Origin: Marinoscillum sp040218045
Lineage (GTDB): Bacteria > Bacteroidota > Bacteroidia > Cytophagales > Cyclobacteriaceae
NCBI GenBank assembly: GCA_040218045.1
Contig: JAVJQA010000011.1
Location: forward strand, 44,264 to 108,263
DNA: 64,000 bases
Direction: 5' to 3'
Part shown: positions 7,638 through 15,432 of the stretch, one piece after another
Layout of the letters: each line of letters opens with the position of its first letter
Numbering within the stretch: position 1 is the first letter of the stretch
The notes under the pieces: generated by a model
What the model saw: only the letters and a program-made list of their open reading frames with translations
Database searches by the model: none
Told to the model about the DNA's origin: nothing
Program-made: the position numbers and the translations under genes

Positions 7638-9953
7638 ATGACGATTATGGAAATTCAGGATTTATTCAAGGACCTGTGGCGGCGCAAATGGGTCATCATA
7701 CTTACCCCCGTCGTAGGAGCTATAATTACAATATTCTTTTTGCAATTCAGGTCAGACAAGTATGCCTCCAATGCGAGGATCTCTACCGGTTTTACCAAAA
7801 CAGATAAAATTGAACTGAACGATTCGGAGCTGATGCCCCGGGCTTTTGATACAGAGTTTAACAACCTCTTGGAACTGATGAGGTCTCCCTTGAGCTATAA
7901 CCTGCTGTCCTACAGATTACTGTTACATGATCTGGAAGGAGAGAGTAGGTTCAGGGCACCTAGGGATCCATCCATTTACATGGAGGAAAATAAGCTTAGT
8001 CAAATTGGTAAGGTGGTTGGTAACAAGGTATCGAGTGCGTTTTCGGATGATGACGTATCCATTTATTCACTCTATACAGCTGAGGAAATTGCCAGAGTCC
8101 AGAAATTGATTAACAGGAAGTTAACCAATCAGGAACCACTTGACCCTACAGAAGAGGATTTTGAGCTAATGCGGGGATTCTTCATTGCGTATGGATATGA
8201 TTACGAGGCATTAAAGGATGCCTTGAATGTCTACAGGGTGCAGGGGACGGATTACATTCAGGTAGGGTTTGAATCTGGCAACAACTTGCTTTCGGCTTAT
8301 GCAGCTAATGCTTATTGTGAAGAGTTCATTCGATACTATCAATCTATTAAAGGTGATTATTCTTCAGAGTCAGTGACATTTCTCCAGGAGGTGGCCAAAG
8401 AGAAAAAGACCATACTGGATGAGAAGCTGGAAATGATGGGCCGTTTCGAGTCTTCAGATGTATTGCTCAAAGGTGATCAGGGAGATGCTACACGTTATGG
8501 TCAGTTGGTAGGATTGGAAAACAAGAGAGATGCACTGAGCAGCCAGGTCAATGGACTTGAGCTAACAGTAGATCGCTTGAGAAGAGACCTTTCTGAATCG
8601 GGTGCTCCAAATCAGCAAAATCAACAGATCATTCAACTACAGTCCCAGATCAAAGATTTGAATGCAAAGTATGTAGAGTCTGGATCCACTAATCGTGATC
8701 TTTCAGATTCATTGGCCTACTTACGAGGAAAGCTACGTTCGGCAATTGCTTCTATAGAGACCAGTGCTACTGGATCATCCACTGATGAAATTCAGGAAAA
8801 ACTCAAGGATGCCCAGATTGATCTTCAGGTGAGCAGAAATGAACTCAACATGGTAAACAGAAAGCTCTCACAGCTGGAAAGTGGTCTTAGCAGCAAAAAC
8901 ACAGAAGACTCAGAGATCGCATCGGTGCAAAATGAAATTGAAATTGCCAAGCAAGACTACAATGAAGTACTGGCTAAGCTTAACGCAGCCAGAAATCAGC
9001 AGGTGTCTAATTCCAACTTGAAACAAGTGATCAAGGCCACACCTGCCATTATGCCTTCTTCGATTGGGGATATTTATATTTTGGGAATCTCTGTATTGAC
9101 TTGTTTGGCCCTGGCTGTATTTGTGGTAATTCTTAACGTAATTACGGACAATACCATTCGCACCCCTTCAAGATTTAAGCGAATGGTGCATTTGCCTTTG
9201 ATCGGCACTTTAAATCATGTTCAGCTCAAGGGACTTGATGTTCCCAACATGTTTTTATCCACACATAAGAAAAAACAGGAAGCCGAAATGTACAAGTCAT
9301 CCCTTCGGCAAATCAGGTACCAACTTGAATCAACAAACTCGAAAGTTTTTCTTTTTACAAGCCTTAAACCTAAGTCAGGAAAAACTACCATTATTAGTTA
9401 CCTGGCGTATGCTTTGAGTCTCTTAAAAAAGCGTGTGTTGATTATCGATACCAACTTCAAGGACAATTCTCTTACCAAAATGTATGGTCAGGGCTTAAGT
9501 GAAATTAAGGTGGTCAAGCGTAAAATGGTCAATCCAAAACCGCAATTGGCCAAGGTGGTCCAGAATGGAGGCGTTCAGGAAGATCAACTTTCACAGATTG
9601 AGAGTTCGCTGGACCTGGTCAATGCTACTCGCTACGAAGACATCTTTTTTGTAGGCAATAGTGGCATCACAGGCGAGTCACCCTCGGAACTTTTGTCCAG
9701 ACGTGATTTCAAGAGGTTCATTCTGAAAATGGCTGAGCAGTTTGATTACATATTTCTAGAGGGATCAGCCATCAATGATTACTCGGACAGTCGGGAGTTG
9801 GCCGGGTATGTGCAAAAAGTGATCACTGTAGTACACGCATCCTCAACAGTCAAACCTATTGACGAGCATTCGGTCAGTTATTTGAAGTCGCTTGGAGAAA
9901 AATCTGCCGGCGCGATTTTAAATGGTGTAAGAATGGAGGATATGCAGGATTGA
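7638..9953 (+). CDS. Wzz/Wzc-like polysaccharide co-polymerase with cytoplasmic ATPase domain
   Basis: An inner-membrane protein of about 771 residues. A Wzz-type N-terminal segment has the first membrane helix soon after the start (KWVIILTPVVGAIITIFFL). A long periplasmic coiled-coil region (about 240-450) follows, then a second helix (IYILGISVLTCLALAVFVVI). A BY-kinase-like P-loop domain has Walker A KPKSGKTT (Lys about 582) and Walker A' VLIIDTNF. The family sets chain length and drives export of exopolysaccharide. The C-terminus ends in GAILNGVRMEDMQD without the tyrosine cluster that BY kinases phosphorylate, and no Wza-type export gene is adjacent. An ATG at 7647 is an equally good start. 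The gene is controlled by a four-repeat TTAC array. Confidence 0.88.
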   Translation: MTIMEIQDLFKDLWRRKWVIILTPVVGAIITIFFLQFRSDKYASNARISTGFTKTDKIELNDSELMPRAFDTEFNNLLELMRSPLSYNLLSYRLLLHDLEGESRFRAPRDPSIYMEENKLSQIGKVVGNKVSSAFSDDDVSIYSLYTAEEIARVQKLINRKLTNQEPLDPTEEDFELMRGFFIAYGYDYEALKDALNVYRVQGTDYIQVGFESGNNLLSAYAANAYCEEFIRYYQSIKGDYSSESVTFLQEVAKEKKTILDEKLEMMGRFESSDVLLKGDQGDATRYGQLVGLENKRDALSSQVNGLELTVDRLRRDLSESGAPNQQNQQIIQLQSQIKDLNAKYVESGSTNRDLSDSLAYLRGKLRSAIASIETSATGSSTDEIQEKLKDAQIDLQVSRNELNMVNRKLSQLESGLSSKNTEDSEIASVQNEIEIAKQDYNEVLAKLNAARNQQVSNSNLKQVIKATPAIMPSSIGDIYILGISVLTCLALAVFVVILNVITDNTIRTPSRFKRMVHLPLIGTLNHVQLKGLDVPNMFLSTHKKKQEAEMYKSSLRQIRYQLESTNSKVFLFTSLKPKSGKTTIISYLAYALSLLKKRVLIIDTNFKDNSLTKMYGQGLSEIKVVKRKMVNPKPQLAKVVQNGGVQEDQLSQIESSLDLVNATRYEDIFFVGNSGITGESPSELLSRRDFKRFILKMAEQFDYIFLEGSAINDYSDSRELAGYVQKVITVVHASSTVKPIDEHSVSYLKSLGEKSAGAILNGVRMEDMQD

Positions 9954-9991
9954 ATTTCCTAAAGGGGTAGTGCCCTTTCTGCATATATGTT

Positions 9992-10019
9992 GGGCCAGGG
10001 CTTTTAGTCCTGGCTTTTA
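9992..10019 (+). terminator. Terminator after the Wzc-like gene
   Basis: A GCCAGG / CCTGGC stem with a 9-nt loop is followed by TTTT. A second small hairpin (AAAGGG / CCCTTT) lies at 9961-9978, just after the stop codon. Confidence 0.6.
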
Positions 10020-10054
10020 TATGTGTGCAGATTTTATCTGATTAGTGAGGTTAG

Positions 10055-10197
10055 ATTAATCTTACTTTGTCAGGTTAATAGGCGTAGATACTGAAACAAG
10101 TTCAGTGTGACCACAGGGATGAAAGAACGAAGATTAAAACCACGTATCGTCCTGCTGAATTCATTTCAGCATCTAAACCTGACAAAGTAGGATTAAT
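10055..10197. repeat. MITE-like element with ~22-bp terminal inverted repeats
   Basis: The ends at 10055-10076 and 10176-10197 are inverted repeats matching at 21 of 22 positions (core TACTTTGTCAGGTT). Inside are two further palindromes built on CTGAAACAAGTTCAG and CTGAATTCATTTCAG. The right end overlaps the last codons and the TAA stop of the convergent sulfotransferase gene. Related cores occur at 5860 and 40609. Confidence 0.7.
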
Positions 10198-11125
10198 TAA
10201 TCCAATGAGAGAGATCCCGTCCAATAAGCTTTTGGAGTCTTAAGATATCTTCTTCATATACATCGTGAGTCAGTATCTTCTTAATTTCCGGGTCGAGCTG
10301 TGGTTTGTCCAGGTTTTGTTTCCTCACCTTTACCACAATACTCTGGATTTTAGTATTGTCTTTAAGTGCATCATAATGCTTCCCAAAGACATACTTGGCC
10401 ATTTTAGGGATAATGCCATGGTTGCCGATCAATCCATCAAGCGGTTTGTTTTTAATGACACCAGATTGATTATACTGAACCAGTTCTTCCATCTCAAAAT
10501 CAGGATCAACACCCAGAAACTTATAGATGTCTTTTAATGTACCAGGTCCGTCATTTTTCAAGTCTTCAAATAGATAAACCCTGATTTGGTTTTTGGGAAA
10601 GAGGCTGTAGATTTTGGAGAGGTTCTTATGGTAAAATCCTTCGTTGATCAAATCGTTACGCTCCCAATAGATGCTACTACGGTCCAGGCAATCACTAAAG
10701 TGGTCAGTAGGTGTCTTGTTCTCACGGGCCAAGTGCATGTACCGGCTCCAGAGACGCTCTGCAGGTTGTCTGAAGATGGCAATGAGCTTCATGTCCGGGT
10801 TGTAGTGTTTTATTCTTTCAGGGGCATTTTTATGGTATAAGTATGTGTTTGAAGTTTCTCCTTTTACCTGATGTGGCTCAGCAGAGGCAAACAGCTCCAG
10901 GTATTCGTCAAGATCGGTAATAGAATTTCTAAAATGATCAATCTCCGATTGTCGAGCTGAAAGCATGTCTTCCGTCACGGTTGCATATCCATAAAAATTG
11001 GGTTCTTTGACTTTCGGAATGAATATTTCCGGGTGATGTCTTAAGTAATTATCTACCGATGTAGTACCGCATTTTCCGGCTCCAATAATTAAGAAATCGG
11101 GAATAAGTGGATCTATTTTAGTCAT
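10193..11125 (-). CDS. Sulfotransferase domain protein
   Basis: The protein has about 310 residues. An N-terminal PAPS-binding loop IIGAGKCGTTS is preceded by a beta strand, KEPNFYGY follows, and a second cofactor region reads LIAIFRQPAERLWSRYMH; this is the classical sulfotransferase (heparan N-sulfotransferase-like) layout. Enzymes of this type move sulfate from PAPS to a hydroxyl or amine of a glycan. Inside an exopolysaccharide locus, sulfation of a repeat unit is the likely task, in line with marine bacterial polysaccharides. I chose the ATG at 11125, because a longer GTG form (11185) would run over the -7 box and touch the repeat array. The stop codon lies inside the inverted repeat of the element at 10055-10197. 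Confidence 0.85.
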   Translation of the reverse strand: MTKIDPLIPDFLIIGAGKCGTTSVDNYLRHHPEIFIPKVKEPNFYGYATVTEDMLSARQSEIDHFRNSITDLDEYLELFASAEPHQVKGETSNTYLYHKNAPERIKHYNPDMKLIAIFRQPAERLWSRYMHLARENKTPTDHFSDCLDRSSIYWERNDLINEGFYHKNLSKIYSLFPKNQIRVYLFEDLKNDGPGTLKDIYKFLGVDPDFEMEELVQYNQSGVIKNKPLDGLIGNHGIIPKMAKYVFGKHYDALKDNTKIQSIVVKVRKQNLDKPQLDPEIKKILTHDVYEEDILRLQKLIGRDLSHWIN

Positions 11126-11143
11126 GCCTTTTCTATTAAATTT

Positions 11144-11200
11144 TAAATCTAACGCGAGATAATTGCCGACGTGTGGTCTATTCACTTACAAATGACTTAC
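11144..11200 (-). promoter_or_regulatory. TTAC/GTAA pair and -7 box of the sulfotransferase gene
   Basis: TTAC lies at 11186 and 11197 (11 bp apart), read as GTAA by the minus-strand gene. A gap of 34 nt separates them from TAGATTTA (11144-11151, one mismatch to TAnnTTTG), which lies 18 nt before the ATG. The sequence CACTTACAAAT here recurs at the start of the pyruvyltransferase gene near 13790. Confidence 0.5.
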
Positions 11201-11283
11201 ACAGTTCATAAAAGGTAGAGGCGTCTTACTATTTGGATAAAATATAGGGTTGATTTGCTTCTTGGGGTCTATCAACTGTCTAT

Positions 11284-12609
11284 ATGAATTCAAAAAAGTC
11301 TTACTGGATTAGTGCTGGCAAACTAACTCTTGTGCAGCGTGTTGCCATGCTGTTTTTTGGTGTGCTCAATTTCTTCTTCCTGGTAAGGATGATGGATATG
11401 AAGTCGTATGGGGTTTGGATGCTCTTCATTTCTGTAACCACTCTGGTAAGAACCACGAGAGAAGGTTTTTTCAAAAAACCTCTGATACGTTTTATCAATA
11501 AACTGGAAGGAAGGGAGCGTGATCGTCTTCAAGGCACATCACTTTTTCTAAACCTTATTTTCTCTCTTTTCACAAGTGTATTGTTGCTGGCAATATCCGG
11601 ATTTTTAGTTCGGGTCTGGGATGCTCCCGGGCTGGTGGGCCTTTTCTCCATCTTTTTCGTGACCAATTTTGTGATGGGTTACTTTTCTCATTACAACAAT
11701 GTACTGGAAGCCAATTTTCAATTTAGCGGGCCCATGGTGGCCAACACACTGAAAAATGGCGTTATGTTCCTCTTCGTGATTTACTTCTTTTTTGCGAAAA
11801 CAGAAATAGACGTCATCATCTTGGGTTATTGTGATCTTATTTCCACATTGGTAGCAGCCATATGTATGTTTATTTACTCGCGCAGAATGTTAGTGATGAA
11901 AGCACTCTGGAGTAAGAAGCAATCACTTCAGCTTTTCCATTATGGAAAATATACCCTTGGAACTAACATTAGCGCCATGATATTGCGAAATACTGATATT
12001 TGGATGCTTGGATGGTTGATTTCACCGGCGGCAGTGGCTGTGTATAATGTAGCCATACGAATTACCAACCTTTTTGAAGTGCCTACTATGGCAATGGCGT
12101 CCATTATATTTCCTGAAGCAGTAAAGAAAGCTGAAGTGAATGGCAAGAGGGCATTTAAGGACCTTTATGAAAAATCAGTCGCGGTGATTTTACTGTTCAT
12201 TATCCCAATGGTCATGGCCGGTTTGATTTTTTCTGATTGGATTATTTGGGTTTTGGCAGGTGATAGTTATGACGGAGCTGTAGGTATCCTTAGAGTTACT
12301 ATGCTTTATGGTCTCATCATTCCGTTTAATAAGCAAATGGGGATTCTACTGGATGCAATGGGAAGGGCAAAACTCAATATGTTTTTTGTAATAAGAAATG
12401 CCTTGATCAATGTAGTATTGAACTACATCTTTATTAGCCAAATGGGTACCATAGGCGCCGCATATGCCACCTTGTGTACCCTGGTAATTGTGATGGTGAT
12501 CAATCAAATCTTTTTGAACAAGAATTATAATGTGGAGCTGAAGCAACTATATGAATACTCCAAGCACTATATGCTCCACATCAAAAAGTTCGCCTTAAGC
12601 AAGCTGTGA
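11284..12609 (+). CDS. Polysaccharide flippase (Wzx-like, MOP superfamily)
   Basis: The protein has 441 residues and about twelve predicted membrane helices, beginning with SAGKLTLVQRVAMLFFGVLNF and continuing in pairs to the C-terminus. The arrangement, with a conserved central SAMILRNTDIWMLGWLISP segment, is that of oligosaccharide flippases, which move lipid-linked repeat units across the inner membrane. With the sugar transferase, the Wzc-like protein and the Wzy-like polymerase in the same locus it completes a Wzx/Wzy pathway. It converges with the pyruvyltransferase gene and overlaps it tail to tail by 15 bp. Confidence 0.85.
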   Translation: MNSKKSYWISAGKLTLVQRVAMLFFGVLNFFFLVRMMDMKSYGVWMLFISVTTLVRTTREGFFKKPLIRFINKLEGRERDRLQGTSLFLNLIFSLFTSVLLLAISGFLVRVWDAPGLVGLFSIFFVTNFVMGYFSHYNNVLEANFQFSGPMVANTLKNGVMFLFVIYFFFAKTEIDVIILGYCDLISTLVAAICMFIYSRRMLVMKALWSKKQSLQLFHYGKYTLGTNISAMILRNTDIWMLGWLISPAAVAVYNVAIRITNLFEVPTMAMASIIFPEAVKKAEVNGKRAFKDLYEKSVAVILLFIIPMVMAGLIFSDWIIWVLAGDSYDGAVGILRVTMLYGLIIPFNKQMGILLDAMGRAKLNMFFVIRNALINVVLNYIFISQMGTIGAAYATLCTLVIVMVINQIFLNKNYNVELKQLYEYSKHYMLHIKKFALSKL

Positions 12610-13773
12610 TTGTGTGCTTACAGTAGGGTATATCAAACGATCAATAAACCTATCTGCCACTCTTTTCCATTCTTCAATTTCTGCTTCTACGCCTGTCCAG
12701 TCAATGGTCTGGTCCATCATTAAGTTGATATATTCTGGACTGAATTCTGTCAAAAGATGGTCAAACAAATTGAACTTCTCAAGAACAGTGAAAAGTCGCT
12801 CATTCATTCCAGCTTTGGTTCCAGAGCTGGGTATACTCAGGAAGTTTTTACGAAAAATGATTGAAAATAAAGTGCCATGAAATGAATTGGTGATGACCAT
12901 ATCTGCCTGATTGAACAAGTCAAACCACTGCGGAATAGTAGGGAAGGTATCTCCATCGGTATCCTTGTTTATTGACACATGAACAACAGAGAGATCCTTT
13001 TCACTGTCCTGTTTCAAGTATTTTAGTGTTTGGTCTTTCAACTCTGAAGACCTGTTGCCTAATGTGTAAACGAGTATTTTCTTCTTGGCATCTTTGCGGA
13101 ATGCGTCAATGGGTTGACTGTACTCCATCCATTTTTCCTTTGAGATTAGTAAAGTCGGATCGGGAAGTAGGGATGCATCACCATAACCCATCTGACGGCA
13201 CAGCTCCAGGCCGCTTTTCTCTCGTACACCAATCGCATTAAAGGAGCGTAGGTATTGTTCGTACTCGTTCATGATAGATTCGGGGAGTTCTTTATGCCCA
13301 AAACTGGCCGCATAAGATGCTCTTTTGGCATTAGCCGAACCAAACTGAAGAAAAAAGGGTTTTGGATCTCCTGTATACTGATGGTTCCAGACCTGATCGC
13401 TTCCAGTGATATAGAGATCCGCTTCAGGTGGGTTCAATTGCAATTCACTGCACCGGGTGTAGCTGTGTCGATCAAACTTTAAGAAATCATCCTTGAATTC
13501 CTCAAACTTTCTGTCTGGAAGGGGAGCAACACCTTTTGTCATATTTTCAATTTTCGAAATCAGTGCATTGGGATCAAGAAGTTTACTCCAGTTGATTTGT
13601 TTCATCTTTTGGGTGAATCCTGGTTTTCTGCTCTTTACCTCATGCGACTTGTCATATTTGATTAGAAAAGGTGAGTGCCCTTTTTCTTCCAGATAGATTT
13701 GAAGTGCACAAGCTTGTGCCAGTTGCCCATAGTTTTCCATGGTTTCGCAAAATGTTATAACGCCTATTTTCAT
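12595..13773 (-). CDS. Polysaccharide pyruvyl transferase family protein
   Basis: The protein has about 392 residues. The N-terminus KIGVITFCETMENYGQ, a central DLYITGSDQVWNHQY, RASYAASFGH, a DPTLLI segment and a C-terminal ADMVITNSFHGTLFSIIFRK are the hallmarks of the family, a GT-B-like fold that adds pyruvate ketals from phosphoenolpyruvate to sugars of exopolysaccharides. The product would add negative charge to the polymer. The start chosen is the ATG at 13773; a GTG at 13806 would extend it through promoter-like sequence. A four-repeat array upstream (13876-13911) with a TACCTTTA box is the likely promoter. Confidence 0.85.
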   Translation of the reverse strand: MKIGVITFCETMENYGQLAQACALQIYLEEKGHSPFLIKYDKSHEVKSRKPGFTQKMKQINWSKLLDPNALISKIENMTKGVAPLPDRKFEEFKDDFLKFDRHSYTRCSELQLNPPEADLYITGSDQVWNHQYTGDPKPFFLQFGSANAKRASYAASFGHKELPESIMNEYEQYLRSFNAIGVREKSGLELCRQMGYGDASLLPDPTLLISKEKWMEYSQPIDAFRKDAKKKILVYTLGNRSSELKDQTLKYLKQDSEKDLSVVHVSINKDTDGDTFPTIPQWFDLFNQADMVITNSFHGTLFSIIFRKNFLSIPSSGTKAGMNERLFTVLEKFNLFDHLLTEFSPEYINLMMDQTIDWTGVEAEIEEWKRVADRFIDRLIYPTVSTQSQLA

Positions 13774-13829
13774 TTCTGTTTTTCGATTTGTAAGTGATTT
13801 ATTCACACCTCTGTGCAGGTGATAGTAGT

Positions 13830-13911
13830 TAAAGGTATCTTTTACTCACACTTGTTGAGTAAGATCATTGAAAGGGTAATACCAATGTAACACCAGGTAA
13901 GGGATTCGTAA
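13830..13911 (-). promoter_or_regulatory. Four-repeat TTAC array and -7 box of the pyruvyltransferase gene
   Basis: GTAA on the plus strand lies at 13876, 13887, 13897 and 13908 (steps 11, 10, 11), so TTAC in the direction of transcription. A gap of 38 nt leads to TACCTTTA (13830-13837). The 38-nt gap is identical to that of the Wzc-like promoter, the other one read as TTAC. A perfect dyad TTACTCA / TGAGTAA spans 13842-13862 between array and box. Confidence 0.55.
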
Positions 13912-14003
13912 GTGATTGTGTGTCTCAGTCAACTACAAATCCATCCTTTTTGCTAGTGAAAGTGTGATGAATTTATAAAAAGATTAGCGCTATTTCAGGA
14001 AGG

Positions 14004-14081
14004 GTAAGGACTAAGTTTATTTGTGTAACCTAAAAGTAAGACCTGTTTCCTGAGTGCTAGGGGGCTATTTCCGTAATTTTA
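14004..14081 (+). promoter_or_regulatory. GTAA array and -7 box of the glycosyltransferase-polymerase operon
   Basis: GTAA lies at 14004, 14025 and 14036 (steps 21 and 11, two turns and one turn of helix). A gap of 34 nt leads to TAATTTTA (14074-14081), the same 8-mer as in the promoter at 26901. The box ends only 4 nt before the ATG at 14086, so the transcript would be nearly leaderless unless translation starts further in. Confidence 0.5.
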
Positions 14082-14085
14082 AACC

Positions 14086-15354
14086 ATGGATATACTGATA
14101 CTTGCGCATTCGCGATGGGAGGGTAAATACTCATCAACAATTCTGTCACTGGCCAAGGTGTTTGCGAGAGATCACCGTGTATTTTACCTTGGAAATCCCT
14201 ACACCATTCGAGAGGTAATCCGCGGTATTTTTAACCCACAAATCTGGAAGCTGCTACCTGCACTTTTCTTTGGTTGGAATAATAGTTCAAGACCGGTTCC
14301 CGGATTGCCCAATTTTATCGTGATTACTCCTTTGGTGACCTGGTCGATCAACTGGTTACCAATCAATAGCCGGTTATTTCGGTTTATGTCGCGGGTAAAT
14401 GACCGGAGAGTGTTTAGGGTGGTCAAAAAGGCGATGAGGCACTTCAACATCAAAAACTTCACCTATATCAATTCTTATAATCCTCTATATGGTAATTCGT
14501 TTCCTACAAGTTTCAAGCCCAATAAGAAGATTTATCACAGTGTAGACGATATCACCAAGTCACCCTATGTGTCCAAGCATGGCACGGGGATGGAAAAAGA
14601 AGCCGTTGGCAAGGCAGATCAGGTGGTGACTACATCAAGACAATTGGCAAGGCTTAGATCTTCTGAGAATGCAAATACATATGTAGTGCCAAATGCCGCA
14701 GATGTTCGTCTGTTTCAGGAAGCTGCGCTTAAAGAACTCCCCATTCCCCATGAAATAAAAGAGATGGGTACAGAGCAGAAGATTATAGGTTATGTAGGCA
14801 ATATTTGCCACAGGCTCGACTATGACTTGCTGATAAAGATAGCGGATGACCTTCCTGATCATATTTTGTTAATGGTAGGGCCAATCTCCAGTGACACCTA
14901 TAAAAAATCCGGATTAAACAGGAGGCCCAATGTGGTTTTCACTGGACGAAAAAAGCTTGAAGAATTACCAGCATACCTTAAATATGTTCATTGCTGTATC
15001 ATTCCGTTTTTGTGCAATGAACTCACAAAGAGCATTTATCCCCTCAAAGTCAATGAGTACTTATCTGCTGGTAAACCAGTGGTGTCCACACCTTTTTCTG
15101 AGGAGATCAGAGAGTTTGAAGGAACCATTGACGTAAGATCCGACCACAGTCAATTCATTGATTCTATTCGTGATTCGATTGTCACAGATGACACCTACAA
15201 GAGAGATAAACGTGTGGAGATTTCAGCCATGAATAGTTGGGAAAACCGTGCTAAGAACTTTATGCAGATCATTAATCAAAACGTAGAATGGAAAGCAGAA
15301 CAGAATCATCTTACTCAGAAAGAAAGAAGAAAGCAGATAAGCGGATTACAATAG
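14086..15354 (+). CDS. Glycosyltransferase (GT-B fold, family 4-like)
   Basis: The protein has 422 residues. The N-terminal Rossmann-like half opens with MDILILAHSRWEGKYSS. The C-terminal half contains KIIGYVGNICHRLDYDLL, a middle VVFTGRKKLEELPAYL, and the donor-site segment CIIPFLCNELTKSIYPLKVNEYLSAGKPVV, typical of GT4-like retaining enzymes. It would add one sugar of the repeat unit; donor and acceptor cannot be told. It is the first gene of a plus-strand operon with a small membrane peptide, a Wzy-like polymerase and a TolC-like protein. Confidence 0.85.
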   Translation: MDILILAHSRWEGKYSSTILSLAKVFARDHRVFYLGNPYTIREVIRGIFNPQIWKLLPALFFGWNNSSRPVPGLPNFIVITPLVTWSINWLPINSRLFRFMSRVNDRRVFRVVKKAMRHFNIKNFTYINSYNPLYGNSFPTSFKPNKKIYHSVDDITKSPYVSKHGTGMEKEAVGKADQVVTTSRQLARLRSSENANTYVVPNAADVRLFQEAALKELPIPHEIKEMGTEQKIIGYVGNICHRLDYDLLIKIADDLPDHILLMVGPISSDTYKKSGLNRRPNVVFTGRKKLEELPAYLKYVHCCIIPFLCNELTKSIYPLKVNEYLSAGKPVVSTPFSEEIREFEGTIDVRSDHSQFIDSIRDSIVTDDTYKRDKRVEISAMNSWENRAKNFMQIINQNVEWKAEQNHLTQKERRKQISGLQ

Positions 15355-15422
15355 TCGTGATCAAGGCCTTTGTGATTGCCGTTTACCTGATACTTTTTCT
15401 CAAAATAGTTTTTCTCAAATAA
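15288..15422 (+). CDS. Small single-pass membrane peptide (44 residues)
   Basis: An ATG at 15288, inside the end of the glycosyltransferase gene but in another frame, opens a 44-codon ORF. It encodes a polar, strongly basic head (SERKKKADKR) followed by a ~22-residue hydrophobic segment (ITIVVIKAFVIAVYLILF) and a short tail, ending 10 bp before the polymerase gene. It fills the only gap in this operon and has the positive-inside charge pattern of a true single-pass inner-membrane protein. I recognise no family. It may be translationally coupled to its neighbours. Confidence 0.45.
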   Translation: MESRTESSYSERKKKADKRITIVVIKAFVIAVYLILFLKIVFLK

Positions 15423-15432
15423 TCCCATTAAG

